34,633 nt of DNA from Moorena sp. SIO3I8 (GCF_010692325.1 NZ_JAAHHW010000049.1:9828-44460), one strand, 5' to 3'. Counted from the stretch's first letter, positions 1-7,707 are shown. Numbers and translations are program-made. The notes: generated by a model not told the origin, from the sequence alone.

Positions 1-2
1 AT

Positions 3-1223
3 GTCGCCAATTTGTGGTCTTGGCTAGCTGATTGTTATCGAAACTGGGGTAAATATCAAGAAGCGGTGGATTGTCAACTCAAAAACAAACAGATACGTCA
101 ACAGCTTGATGACCAACCAAATATTGCTGATGCCTACTATAAGCTCGGTAGAATCTATCAAGATTGGGGTAAGTACGATGAAGCAAAACCATACTACCAA
201 CAAAGCCTTGAACTCTATGACCAGTTGGATTTACAAAATAATGTCGCTAATCAGTGGTATAACCTGGCTGATTGTTATCGAGACTGCGGTAAATATCAAA
301 AAGCAGTGGATTGTCAACTCAAAACCTTAGCCATTCGTCAACAGCTTAATGATCAATCACTAATAGCATTAGCCTACAATCAACTAGGTAGAATCTATCA
401 AGCTTGGGGTAAGTATTCCAAAGCGATCGCATACTACCAAAAAAGTCGTGACCTCTATCAGCAGTTGGATTTACAACAAGATGTCGCCAATTTGTGGTCT
501 TGGCTAGCTGATTGTTATCGAAACTGGGGTAAATATCAAGAAGCGGTGGATTGTCAACTCAAAAACAAACAGATACGTCAACAGCTTGATGACCAACCAA
601 ATATTGCTGATGCCTACTATAAGCTCGGTAGAATCTATCAAGATTGGGGTAAGTACGATGAAGCAAGACCATACTACCAACAAAGCCTTGAACTCTATGA
701 CCAGTTGGATTTACAAAATAATGTCGTTAATCAGTGCTATAACCTGGCTGATTGTTATCGAGACTGGGGTAAATATCAAAAAGCAGTGGATTGTCAACTC
801 AAAACCTTAGCCATTCGTCAACAGCTTAATGATCAATCACTAATAGCATTAGCCTACAATCAGCTAGGTAGAATCTATCAAGATTGGGGTAAGTATTCCA
901 AAGCGATCGCATACTACCAAAAAAGTCGTGAACTCTATCAGCAGTTGGATTTACAACAAGATGTCGCCAATCAGTGGTATTGGCTAGCTGATTGTTATCA
1001 AGACTGGGGTAAATATCAGCAAGCAGTCGATTGTCAACTCAAAACCTTAGCCATCCGTCAGCAGCTTGATCACCAACCAGGTGTAGCAAGTGCCTACTTT
1101 AAGCTCGGTAGAATCTATCAAGATTGGGGTAAGTACGATGAAGCAAGACCATACTACCAACAAAGCCGTGACCTTTATCAGCAGTTGGATTTACAGAAGA
1201 ATGTCGCCAATCAGTGGTATTAG
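3..1223 (+). CDS. TPR repeat protein, 5' end outside window
   Basis: The frame is open from base 3 and runs to a TAG at 1221-1223. About ten tetratricopeptide-like repeats of exactly 40 residues are visible, each with a core like LADCYRNWGKYQEAVDCQL or LGRIYQDWGKYDEA, so they are of the longer kinesin-light-chain type rather than the 34-residue type. TPR arrays form helical solenoids that bind partner proteins; no catalytic domain is visible, and the N-terminus, which often carries a CHAT, NB-ARC or lipase domain in cyanobacteria, lies outside. Bases 1-480 and 481-960 differ at only 7 positions, so the repeats were recently duplicated or are being homogenised. The TAG replaces the TGG (Trp) codon found at the same place in the preceding repeat (983), and the TPR frame continues after it, so the product is probably truncated. 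TTG at 12 is not a convincing start because the repeat continues upstream. Confidence 0.85.
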   Translation, partial: VANLWSWLADCYRNWGKYQEAVDCQLKNKQIRQQLDDQPNIADAYYKLGRIYQDWGKYDEAKPYYQQSLELYDQLDLQNNVANQWYNLADCYRDCGKYQKAVDCQLKTLAIRQQLNDQSLIALAYNQLGRIYQAWGKYSKAIAYYQKSRDLYQQLDLQQDVANLWSWLADCYRNWGKYQEAVDCQLKNKQIRQQLDDQPNIADAYYKLGRIYQDWGKYDEARPYYQQSLELYDQLDLQNNVVNQCYNLADCYRDWGKYQKAVDCQLKTLAIRQQLNDQSLIALAYNQLGRIYQDWGKYSKAIAYYQKSRELYQQLDLQQDVANQWYWLADCYQDWGKYQQAVDCQLKTLAIRQQLDHQPGVASAYFKLGRIYQDWGKYDEARPYYQQSRDLYQQLDLQKNVANQWY

Positions 1224-1946
1224 CTAGCTAATTGTTATCTAGAATCAGGTGATTACACCAAAGCCATTGACCATTACCAGCAAAGCCTAAATCTCCATCA
1301 ACAACTGGGTCAAAATGAAAACATTGCGAATCGCTATCGAAAAATTGGTAACAGCCAACGCCTCCTAGCCAGAAATACTCCAGACACAACCGAAGCCCTC
1401 CACTTACTCAGCCAAGGGGAGCAAAGTATTGGTCAAGCTATCGAAATTAGTAAAGCCAACGACTACAAAGCCAACCAAGCCAACAACTATACCGCTCTTG
1501 GCTTACTTTATTCAGAACGCTTGCGCCGATTACCATCCAACCACCCTACTCTACCGGAACAGATTGAGCAATTTGAAACCAACTACACCATGGGCTTAAC
1601 CTTACTTTCAGAACTTGGACAACTTGTCGATAGGGCGGAAGAAATTCTAGATATCTCCCGGGCTTACCTAGAGGTAAATGTCTTAGAAAACCTTGACCGA
1701 TCGGAAGCGTTAGCCCGGGAATCCCTACAAGTCTTCTTAGACTACAACCGTCGAAAACTAGAAGCCTCTGCTCGCCAGCTCTTAGGGGAAATTTACTTGC
1801 GTCGTGTTGAGGGTAATCAAGCGAATGCTAAGGCAATGGCTTACCAATTTTTTACGGAAAGTTTAGAGATTTATCGGAGTCTAGATATTCAGGGAAAAGT
1901 GATAGAATTGGAGGAACAGTTAATAGGAGTAGGGAGTAGGGAGTAG
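1224..1946 (+). pseudogene. C-terminal remainder of the TPR gene after an internal TAG
   Basis: The frame of the preceding TPR gene continues without a stop from 1224 to a TAG at 1944-1946, about 240 codons. It holds one more recognisable repeat (LANCYLESGDYTKAIDHYQQ) and then a helical, degenerate TPR-like tail (around 1521-1930, with segments such as QVFLDYNRRKLEASARQLLG). The simplest reading is that TPR gene and tail were one protein until a TGG-to-TAG change at 1221. Independent translation from the TTG at 1521 is possible, but no ribosome binding site is obvious. The last residues (GVGSRE) and the stop are encoded by the GGGAGTA repeat array that follows, so the original C-terminus has probably also been changed. 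Confidence 0.7.
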
Positions 1947-2065
1947 GGAGTAGGGAGTAGGGAATCGGGAATCGGGAATCGGGAATCGGGAATCGGGAAT
2001 CGGGAATCGGGAATCGGGAATCGGGAATCGGGAATCGGGAATCGGGAATCGGGAATCGGGAGTAG
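1925..2065. repeat. Heptamer array GGGAGTA then GGGAATC
   Basis: About twenty tandem 7-bp units: first GGGAGTA, then a long pure run of GGGAATC, ending with one GGGAGTA. It is of the STRR type (short tandemly repeated repetitive sequence) known in cyanobacteria. It begins inside the 3' end of the TPR frame and supplies its stop codon. Confidence 0.95.
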
Positions 2066-2134
2066 TAATAATATTTGACTATTTCAGTACTACGGCGGTT
2101 TGCATAACTATCAGGTACACATTGTTTCTCTTTT

Positions 2135-2258
2135 TCCGACTTCCGACTTCCGACTTCCGACTTCCGACTTCCCTGCTCCCTGCTCCCTGCTCCCTGTTCC
2201 CTGCTCCCTGCTCCCTGTTCCCTACTCCCTACTCCCTACTCCCTACTCCCTACTCCCT
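2135..2258. repeat. Heptamer array CGACTTC, CTGCTCC, CTACTCC
   Basis: Seventeen or so 7-bp units in three blocks (CGACTTC, then CTGCTCC/CTGTTCC, then CTACTCC). It is the opposite-strand counterpart of the GGGAGTA type. It ends 5 bp before the ATG of the kinase fragment at 2263, so it has replaced any native leader. A degenerate TGAGGTAC-like arm (ATCAGGTACAC, 2109-2119) lies just before it. Confidence 0.9.
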
Positions 2259-2262
2259 AACT

Positions 2263-2408
2263 ATGAATAGAGTTGCAGTATTTGGCAATGCTGGCGCTGG
2301 CAAATCGACCCTCAGCAAACGTTTAGCCGAAATAACTGGATTACCCCTGGTACACCTCGATTCCATGAAATATAGACCGGGCGGTGATCAGGTGCCCCAT
2401 GCCGAGTG
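2263..2408 (+). pseudogene. P-loop kinase N-terminal fragment (adenylate-kinase-like / FlaR-type)
   Basis: From the ATG at 2263 about 48 residues read as the start of a small P-loop kinase: [20 protein letters not shown], with Walker [10 protein letters not shown], then [18 protein letters not shown]. This matches the N-terminus of cyanobacterial adenylate-kinase-like proteins, usually about 170 residues long. The homology stops near 2408, where the end of a tnpB transposon begins; the frame runs on into the element to a stop at 2433. The lid, the rest of the nucleotide-binding core and the C-terminus are absent, and nothing after the transposon (3784 on) looks like them. I infer a dead gene, cut by insertion and probably also by deletion. 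Confidence 0.7.
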
Positions 2409-2425
2409 TGAACTACCCCAACCTA

Positions 2426-3675
2426 CTACGTAGAGGTTGGGGCTTCCAGTTTCACGGAAGAACGCCTTAGCTTAGACGGACGTCCTCGCTTTGGTCTTAC
2501 TTCTTCTCCACTGGCGTTGACCTCCCCCGTCCCAGAGGAGGATAGCATTCTGATACCTTCTGCTCTAATATTCTTGGCCGCATTACCGTCTCTATCGTGA
2601 TGAGTGCCACAACTTGGACAAATCCAAGATCTTACATCTAGTGGCAACTCTTTGATTCGGTAATGACAATTAGAGCAGGTTTTAGAGCTGGGAAACCACC
2701 GATCTATCTCGACCAGTAGTTTTCCTTCTTTTACACATTTATAAGAGAGGAAATTTACAAAAGTTCCCCAACTCAGATCAGAGATTGCTTTAGCTAATTT
2801 ATGGTTACGAACCATGCCCTTGACATTTAGGTTTTCAACTACCACTACCTGGTTCTGGTCTACGATTTTCCTAGATAGTTTATGAAGGTAGTCTTGGCGG
2901 ACATTTCCAATACGTTCATATACCTTAGCTACAATCTTTCTAGCTTTCCTTCGCCCACTACTTCCTTTTTTCTTGCGGGCAGCAATACGTTGTTTCCTAG
3001 TTAGCTTCTTTTCGTATTTAGCTAAATGTTTAGGATTTCCAAATTTAGAAGTCTTTTCGCCATCGTAGGTAATCGCAAAATCCTTGATACCCAAATCAAT
3101 ACCAATTACTTTCCCTTCCTTAGATAGTTTCACATCTGTTGATTCGTATTCCATCAAAACAGAAGCGTAATACTTACCAGAAGGGTCTCTGCTTACTGTT
3201 ACAGTTTTGATATCCCCGTCTAGTGGCCGATGAATTCTTGCTTTGACAGTTCCTAGTTTTCCAGGGAACTTAAGGCAGTTACCCACTTGTTTGACATTTT
3301 GAGGGTACTGAATTGATTGGCGATGATGATATGACTTGAATCTAGGATATTTTGCTCTGCCTTGGCCTATGGCCACGCTACGCGAACAAAAAAATTCTGA
3401 TATGCACGACTAAGGTTGAGACTTACAGATTGTAATACCTGGGAGTAACAGTCCTTTAGCCATTCAGTCTCTTTTTGTTTTTTGAGTTTTGGCAGCATGG
3501 AATTGAGCGCAGATTGTTTTAGTCCTTTTCCAGTTGCCTTGTAAGTTTCTATGCACTGATTTAGTCCATAGTTCCACCACCAGCGAGCGCATCCAAAATG
3601 CTGAGCTAATATTTGAACTTGCTCTTGTGTGGGATAAATTCTTACTTTGATGGCTTTATGTCTCACTGCACTCAA
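2426..3675 (-). pseudogene. tnpB: TnpB RNA-guided nuclease, frame broken by a 26-bp insert
   Basis: The N-terminal part (3675-3367, 102 aa) has the usual opening HKAIKVRIYPTQEQ; the C-terminal part (3376-2426) has the RuvC-like nuclease. Catalytic residues are visible: Asp in VIGIDLGIKDFAI, Glu in VVVENLN, Asp in HDRDGNAAKNI, with the zinc ribbon CSNC...CPSCG. Known TnpB proteins are about 400 aa and cut DNA guided by an RNA from the element's right end. Between YQNFF and GRAKYPRFK, where relatives are continuous, lies a 26-bp palindromic insert (3362-3387) that shifts the frame. The insert brings a TAG and, overlapping it, a GTG that opens the second frame, so coupled translation of two halves is conceivable. 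The C-terminal residues are encoded by the right-end hairpin. Confidence 0.85.
3362..3387 (-). repeat. 26-bp palindromic insert inside tnpB
   Basis: On the minus strand the insert reads GTTCGCGTAGCGT followed by GGCC-ATA-GGCC-AA. It is not found in intact TnpB sequences at this position. Relatives occur at 7990-8019 and 32402-32430 (GAACGCGCACGCGT followed by a short hairpin) and, more loosely, at 7899-7920 and 29692-29720. It therefore looks like a small dispersed element able to land in genes. Confidence 0.65.
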
Positions 3676-3789
3676 GCTTATTATCGACCCATATTACTAT
3701 TATACAGATTTCGCAGTAAGGCGTCAACCTTTGTAGTAAAATTCCTGAGTCGCTATCCATCCCCACCCTGTAAGAGGGTGGGGAATTCC

Positions 3790-3870
3790 GCTATTTTTGT
3801 TAAAGATGACCCGACCTTTGACAATCTACAGGCTGAAATTGCTGCCTATCGGCAAGAAATCGATCAATAG
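3790..3870 (+). pseudogene. 3' remnant of an unidentified gene, right flank of the IS
   Basis: In one frame the bases after the left-end hairpin read AIFVKDDPTFDNLQ followed by AEIAAYRQEIDQ and a TAG at 3868-3870. The style (acidic, DDPTFD, then AYRQEI) recalls C-termini of small cyanobacterial antitoxin-like proteins, but I cannot name the family. It is not the missing end of the kinase on the left side. No start codon for it remains outside the transposon. Confidence 0.3.
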
Positions 3871-3902
3871 ATATTGATTTTTCCAATTCTATCCCCTGAG
3901 TG

Positions 3903-4074
3903 TCTATAGCGTTTATCATAGCTATGAGGTACACAATATTTTTTCCATCTTACCTCTTGCCTCTTGCCTCTTGCCTCTTGCCTTCCCCTCCTGGGAGGGG
4001 TTAGGGGTGGGTTCCTCTTACCTGCTCCCTGCTCCCTGCTCCCTACTCCCTAAAAAAAAGTACCTCACCTAATT
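3903..4074. repeat. Composite element: TGAGGTAC arm, heptamer array, GTACCTCA arm
   Basis: The left arm TGAGGTAC (3925-3932) and the right arm GTACCTCA (4060-4067) are perfect inverted repeats, both followed inward by T- or A-runs. Inside are CTTGCCT and CTGCTCC heptamers (about 3951-4051) and a G/C-rich module (3982-4015) that recurs at 7178-7211. The left arm is preceded by CTATAGCGTTT, as in the copy at 6862. The right arm continues into CACCTAATTGAAA, which recurs at 11437 and, inverted, near 9576. Confidence 0.7.
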
Positions 4075-4090
4075 GAAATAAAACTCATAT

Positions 4091-6160
4091 TCACCCCTCC
4101 CTTATTTGTAATACTCGACTAGCATTAAGAATCGCCAACAGAGCCACTCCCATATCGGCAAATACAGCTTCCCAGAGAGTTGCTACCCCCATGGCACCCA
4201 GGGCAATAAAGACGACTTTCACTCCCAAAGCAATAATAATATTTTGCCAAACAATACCTAGGGTTCGGCGGGCGATGGCGATCGCTTCTGCTACTTTAGA
4301 GGGAGCATCGGTCATAATTACCACGTCGGCGGTTTCGATAGCAGCATCTGAGCCTAATCCCCCCATAGCTATGCCCACATCAGCACGAGCAATTACTGGT
4401 GCGTCGTTGATGCCATCTCCCACAAATGCGGTTTTATGGTTAGTTTGGTTTACTGCTGTGAGGATTTTCTCTAAAGCATTCACCTTATCCTCTGGTAAGA
4501 GTTCCGCTTGAAAATCATCTATCCCTAGCCTTCGAGCGATAGTATTAGCTATGGTTTGACTGTCTCCTGTCAGCATCACAGTTTTAATCTGCTGTTGGTG
4601 CAGTGCTTGGATGGCATTGATGGCATCTTCTTTGAGTTCATCGGCAATTAAGATACGCCCACTGTATTCACCATCCACCGCTAAGTGAGCTACCGTACTA
4701 TCAGCCACACAGACATCATGGGAAATCCCCTCTCGATGGAGTAAGCGATCGTTTCCTGCGATGACAACTTTTCCATCAATTTGGGCGAGAATACCCTGTC
4801 CCGCAATTTCTTGATAATTTTCAACCTTAGAACTGTCAATCGGTTTGCCATGAGCTTGTCGAATCGATTGGGCGACGGGATGATTTGACCCAGATTCTAC
4901 ATGAGCAGCTAATTCTAGTAATTGCTCTTGACTCAAACCATTATGGGTAATAATATCGGTGACTCGAAAGTTTCCTTTAGTAAGGGTGCCAGTTTTATCA
5001 AAGACGACGGTTTTCACCTGAGTTAAGGCATCTAAAAACGTAGACCCTTTAATCAAAATACCCCGCTTAGCTGCCCCTCCAATACCGCCAAAATAGCCCA
5101 GAGGAATACTAATGACCAATCCACAGGGACAGGAAATCACCAAGAGCACCAAGGCTCGATAAGTCCAGGTGCTTGGGCTTGCTCCCGAAATTAGCAAAGG
5201 TGGTAACAGGGCAATTGCTACGGAAAGAAACACGACAACGGGAGTATAGTAGCGGGCAAAGCGAGTAATAAACTTTTCTGTGTCGGCTTTTTTGCTTCTG
5301 GCGTTTTCCACCAAGTCCAAAATTCTGGCAATGGAAGACTCGTCAAAGGGCTTAGTAACGCGAATGGTTAGCCCTCCAGACTGGTTAATCATCCCTGCTA
5401 ACACCAGATCTCCTGTTACAACGGTACGGGGCACTGATTCTCCTGTGAGGGCAGACGTATCAAGTTGGGAACTTCCCTGAATAATCTCACCGTCCAGGGG
5501 AACTTTCTCCCCAGGGCGTACCCGAATCATTTCCCCAACAGCAACTTGATCAGGGGCAACGGTTTTGATCTCGCCGTTAACTAGCAAATTAGCAGTATCG
5601 GGACGCACTTCCAGCAAGGCTCGAATCGAACGACGCGATCGCCCCACCGCAGACCCCTGTACCAATTCCCCCACCTGGTAAAACAACATCACCCCCACTG
5701 CTTCCGGTAGTTCGTGAATAGCGATCGCGCCTATGGTGGCAATGGTCATCAAAAAGTTTTCGTCAAAAATCCGACCCCGCAGGATATTTCGCCCCGCAGT
5801 GGTTAGCACTCCCCAACCACAAAGTAAGTAAGCAGGAATCAAGACGGCATATTCAGCTATGCCAAAAGGAGTCTGATCTAAACTATCTTGAAAAATCAGT
5901 CCGATTAACAAAAGAGGAGTAGCGATCGCGACCGCTCTTAACTCGCGCCACAAGTTAAATTCATTCTTTCCTTGACTGTTCCCGCAGCAGTCATCATGGG
6001 TTGTGACCTCCTTTTCTTGACTGTTGCCGCAACAGTGATCATGGGTTGTCACCTCCTTTTCTTGACTGTTCCCGCAGCAGTGATCATGGGTTGTCACCTC
6101 AGCAACCGCTTTAACGGAATGCCCAGAATTGCAGCAGTCTTGATGATGGTGTTGTGCCAT
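4091..6160 (-). CDS. ziaA: Zn/Cd-exporting P1B-type ATPase, ZiaA/CadA/ZntA family
   Basis: An inner-membrane heavy-metal pump that exports divalent Zn (and probably Cd) at the cost of ATP. Family marks: transmembrane CPC motif (SCPCGL, about residue 343), DKTGTLTKG with the phosphorylated Asp, the TGES actuator loop, SNHPVAQ in the nucleotide domain and GDGINDAP. CPC with this layout fits the P1B-2 group. At 689 aa the length is normal. Unusually, no N-terminal GMTCxxC metal domain is seen; instead the first 60 residues are His/Cys-rich, with three tandem 15-residue repeats EVTTHDHCCGNSQEK, the last slightly changed. These probably bind metal. The start is the ATG at 6160, with AGGAG about 17 bp upstream. 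The repressor gene lies upstream on the same strand, and an ArsR/SmtB operator sits at 6190-6207. The function is well supported; Zn over Cd is inferred from the ZiaR-like partner. Confidence 0.92.
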   Translation of the reverse strand: MAQHHHQDCCNSGHSVKAVAEVTTHDHCCGNSQEKEVTTHDHCCGNSQEKEVTTHDDCCGNSQGKNEFNLWRELRAVAIATPLLLIGLIFQDSLDQTPFGIAEYAVLIPAYLLCGWGVLTTAGRNILRGRIFDENFLMTIATIGAIAIHELPEAVGVMLFYQVGELVQGSAVGRSRRSIRALLEVRPDTANLLVNGEIKTVAPDQVAVGEMIRVRPGEKVPLDGEIIQGSSQLDTSALTGESVPRTVVTGDLVLAGMINQSGGLTIRVTKPFDESSIARILDLVENARSKKADTEKFITRFARYYTPVVVFLSVAIALLPPLLISGASPSTWTYRALVLLVISCPCGLVISIPLGYFGGIGGAAKRGILIKGSTFLDALTQVKTVVFDKTGTLTKGNFRVTDIITHNGLSQEQLLELAAHVESGSNHPVAQSIRQAHGKPIDSSKVENYQEIAGQGILAQIDGKVVIAGNDRLLHREGISHDVCVADSTVAHLAVDGEYSGRILIADELKEDAINAIQALHQQQIKTVMLTGDSQTIANTIARRLGIDDFQAELLPEDKVNALEKILTAVNQTNHKTAFVGDGINDAPVIARADVGIAMGGLGSDAAIETADVVIMTDAPSKVAEAIAIARRTLGIVWQNIIIALGVKVVFIALGAMGVATLWEAVFADMGVALLAILNASRVLQIREG

Positions 6161-6189
6161 AGCAATACCTAACGAAAATCTCCTGAATA

Positions 6190-6207
6190 TCTGAAAGACT
6201 ATTCAGA
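6190..6207 (-). promoter_or_regulatory. SmtB/ZiaR-type operator before ziaA
   Basis: TCTGAA-N6-TTCAGA is a perfect inverted repeat, 30-47 bp upstream of the ziaA ATG. It matches the TGAA-N6-TTCA core bound by SmtB/ArsR-family metal repressors. A TATAAT-like box lies just upstream on the minus strand (6228-6223), so bound repressor would block the start of transcription. Confidence 0.75.
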
Positions 6208-6269
6208 CAAAAGATTATTCAAATTATATAGTAAGCAGCTGTGCAAAATAAATTATTTACAAATTTTTA

Positions 6270-6356
6270 CATAATTATGAGGTACAATTTTTTTTTATTT
6301 GTTCCCATATACCATGCTTAATAGTCCCTAAAACCCAGAAATATGTACCTCACAAA
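6270..6356. repeat. Short TGAGGTACA/TGTACCTCA inverted-repeat element without heptamers
   Basis: TGAGGTACA (6278-6286) and TGTACCTCA (6344-6352) are perfect 9-bp inverted repeats separated by 57 bp of AT-rich DNA. It has the same arms as the elements at 3903, 6862 and 11281, but the interior has almost no tandem repeat. It may be a solo or ancestral form. It lies between ziaR and ziaA. Confidence 0.6.
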
Positions 6357-6425
6357 TTTAAAATGGCTGTATAAAAAATACTGTTACAACTATTTAATAC
6401 TTCTTCCCCTATCTGTGCTCAATAA

Positions 6426-6821
6426 TCAACTTTGATCAAGGTGTTGAGCTACTTCTCGATATAAAGTCACAATATGTTCATCGGCAAGACTGTAGTAAAC
6501 GTTGCGACCTTGACGGCGATATTTTACTAGCTTTTGCGATCGCAATACTCGTAGCTGATGAGATACTGCCGATTCCCCCATTTTTACTATCGCTGCTAAG
6601 TCGCAGACACAAAGCTCTTGCTGTGCGAGGGCTGAAAGCAACTTTAGCCGATGAGGGTCGGAAAGAACGCTAAAAAACTCTGCCATCTGTTGCGCTTTTT
6701 CCGTTGCTAGAACCTTACTCTGGACCTGCCACACATTATCTAGATGAACTACGGAATCATCACAGCTTGGAGCATCAGAAGAGTAGACAGTTGGTTTATT
6801 TAAAGAACTAGAATCAGCCAT
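6426..6821 (-). CDS. ziaR: ArsR/SmtB-family zinc-sensing repressor, ZiaR-like
   Basis: A dimeric winged-helix repressor that leaves DNA when it binds zinc. The 131-aa sequence closely follows the ZiaR/SmtB pattern: FSVLSDPHRLKLL, ELCVCDLAA (extra Cys as in ZiaR, near the alpha-3 site), recognition helix ESAVSHQLRVLRSQKLVKYR, wing GRNVYYSL and alpha-5 metal-site segment DEHIVTLYREVAQH. The alpha-5 ligands Asp, His and His are present; the fourth SmtB ligand (Glu) appears to be Gln, with an Asp beside it. The gene lies upstream of ziaA in the same direction, 265 bp away, rather than divergent as in Synechocystis. Its target is very likely the operator at 6190-6207. No equally clear operator was found before its own ATG at 6821. 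Confidence 0.9.
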   Translation of the reverse strand: MADSSSLNKPTVYSSDAPSCDDSVVHLDNVWQVQSKVLATEKAQQMAEFFSVLSDPHRLKLLSALAQQELCVCDLAAIVKMGESAVSHQLRVLRSQKLVKYRRQGRNVYYSLADEHIVTLYREVAQHLDQS

Positions 6822-6861
6822 GATGAATTATATTTATTATTTAATCTCTAGATCTATGATA

Positions 6862-7086
6862 CTATAGCGTTTCTCGCAGTTATGAGGTACAGTTTTATTT
6901 TAGGTTGATTCCCTGTTAGGTGCCCTTGACCCATTAATACCGAGTTGCATTCAAAGAGAGTAGATTAGTTGGATAGGGAGATGGGGAGATGGGGAGATGG
7001 GGAGATGGGGAGATGGGGAGATGGGGAGATGGGGAGATGGGGAGATGGGGAGATGGGGAGATTGGCGGAAGAGAAAGTTGTACCTT
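6862..7086. repeat. Composite element with GGGGAGAT octamer array
   Basis: The left arm CTATAGCGTTTCTCGCAG plus TTATGAGGTAC (6862-6890) matches the arm at 3903-3932. About eleven GGGGAGAT octamers follow (6973-7061). The right side has only a degraded arm (GTACCT, 7080-7085). The 8-bp period differs from the 7-bp period of most arrays here. Confidence 0.65.
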
Positions 7087-7151
7087 TGACCGCAACTTAG
7101 TATAAGAATTTAATTCGCCACAAGTCGCACCTCTTGATGCAGCGCATCGCT

Positions 7152-7268
7152 ATTCCCAATTACCGATTCCCGATTCCCCTTCCCCTCCTGGGAGTGGTTA
7201 GGGGTGGGTTCCGATTCCCGATTCCCGATTCCCGATTTCCGATTCCCGATTCCCGATTCCCTACTCCC
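7152..7268. repeat. Heptamer array CCGATTC with embedded G/C module
   Basis: CCGATTC units interrupted at 7178-7211 by a 33-bp module (TCCCCTCCTGGGAGTGGTTA, then GGGGTGGGTT). The same module interrupts the array at 3951-4051. Confidence 0.85.
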
Positions 7269-7355
7269 TTCTTAACAAAAAAAAATAGCCGCAGAAATAC
7301 CATCCACGGCTAGGAAATTGACCTTATGTGATTCCGTTTTCAACCCTATCCAAAC

Positions 7356-7407
7356 CTGCTCCCATGGGAGCAGACTCGATGATTTTGCCAGGGGGCAAAG
7401 CCCCCCA
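7356..7407 (-). terminator. Hairpins downstream of the 87-aa gene
   Basis: GGGGG-CAAAG-CCCCC (7391-7405) can form a strong stem just after the stop of the minus-strand gene at 7421. Next to it, CTGCTCCCATGGGAGCAG (7356-7373) is an 18-bp perfect palindrome. There is no clean T-tract, so factor-independent termination is only possible, not shown. Confidence 0.35.
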
Positions 7408-7420
7408 GAAAGTTAATCCG

Positions 7421-7684
7421 TTAACCCAGAATTATGTACTTGGTCATCATCGTAATAAATTCTCCAGGAATGCCCGTCGGTTGTAGAGGACTCCACTCAG
7501 AAATTTCGGCGTAACGCAGTGCATAGAGGGCATGCATCGTGTTAATGATAGCCTTGCGGGAGCCCTTGAGAATGTGCTTAACAGGGTATTTTTTTGGAGA
7601 AGATTCCTGAGGATTATTACTAGGAGTTATATCCTCAGGGTTATTTTCAGGGTTTGGGCGAAATTCGGAATCCATGTTGGTCAC
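7421..7684 (-). CDS. Small conserved cyanobacterial protein of unknown function
   Basis: An 87-aa protein with a polar, Pro/Asn/Glu-rich N-terminal third (low complexity, to about residue 32), followed by a dense conserved-looking part: KHILKGSRKAIINTMHALYA, then RYAEISEWSPLQPTGIPGEF and ITMMTKYII. I recall small cyanobacterial proteins with this WSPLQPT...GE core but no established role. No signal peptide or membrane segment is seen. The first ATG at 7684 is taken as start; the alternative Met4 is close. An 8-1-8 palindrome lies 24-40 bp upstream and may be its operator. Hairpins follow the stop. Confidence 0.65.
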   Translation of the reverse strand: MTNMDSEFRPNPENNPEDITPSNNPQESSPKKYPVKHILKGSRKAIINTMHALYALRYAEISEWSPLQPTGIPGEFITMMTKYIILG

Positions 7685-7707
7685 CTTTTGCTTGTTGTTT
7701 GCATAGT

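Larger units (their letters stand above)
2410..3795 (-). mobile_element. IS200/IS605-type element carrying tnpB only (IS1341-like)
   Basis: A tnpB gene on the minus strand lies between two imperfect hairpins: 2416-2442 (CCCCAACCT...AGGTTGGGG, right end, overlapping the tnpB 3' end) and 3761-3783 (CCCCACCCT...AGGGTGGGG, left end). Subterminal hairpins without terminal inverted repeats or a target duplication are the hallmark of this family. There is no tnpA (Y1 transposase), so movement would need one in trans. Exact ends are uncertain by 10-15 bp. The flanks do not join into one gene: a kinase start lies left of it and an unrelated 3' gene end right of it. Confidence 0.8.

Noticed and set aside
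106-810. Two 74-codon frames inside the TPR gene
   Set aside because: They are in another phase of the repeated TPR sequence and occur twice only because the gene is duplicated.
1961-2060. CRISPR or origin iterons in the GGGAATC array
   Set aside because: The 7-bp units are contiguous without spacers, and no replication gene is near.
2122-2262. N-terminal extension of the kinase fragment
   Set aside because: The residues ([20 protein letters not shown]) are a translation of heptamers; the protein homology starts at the ATG at 2263.
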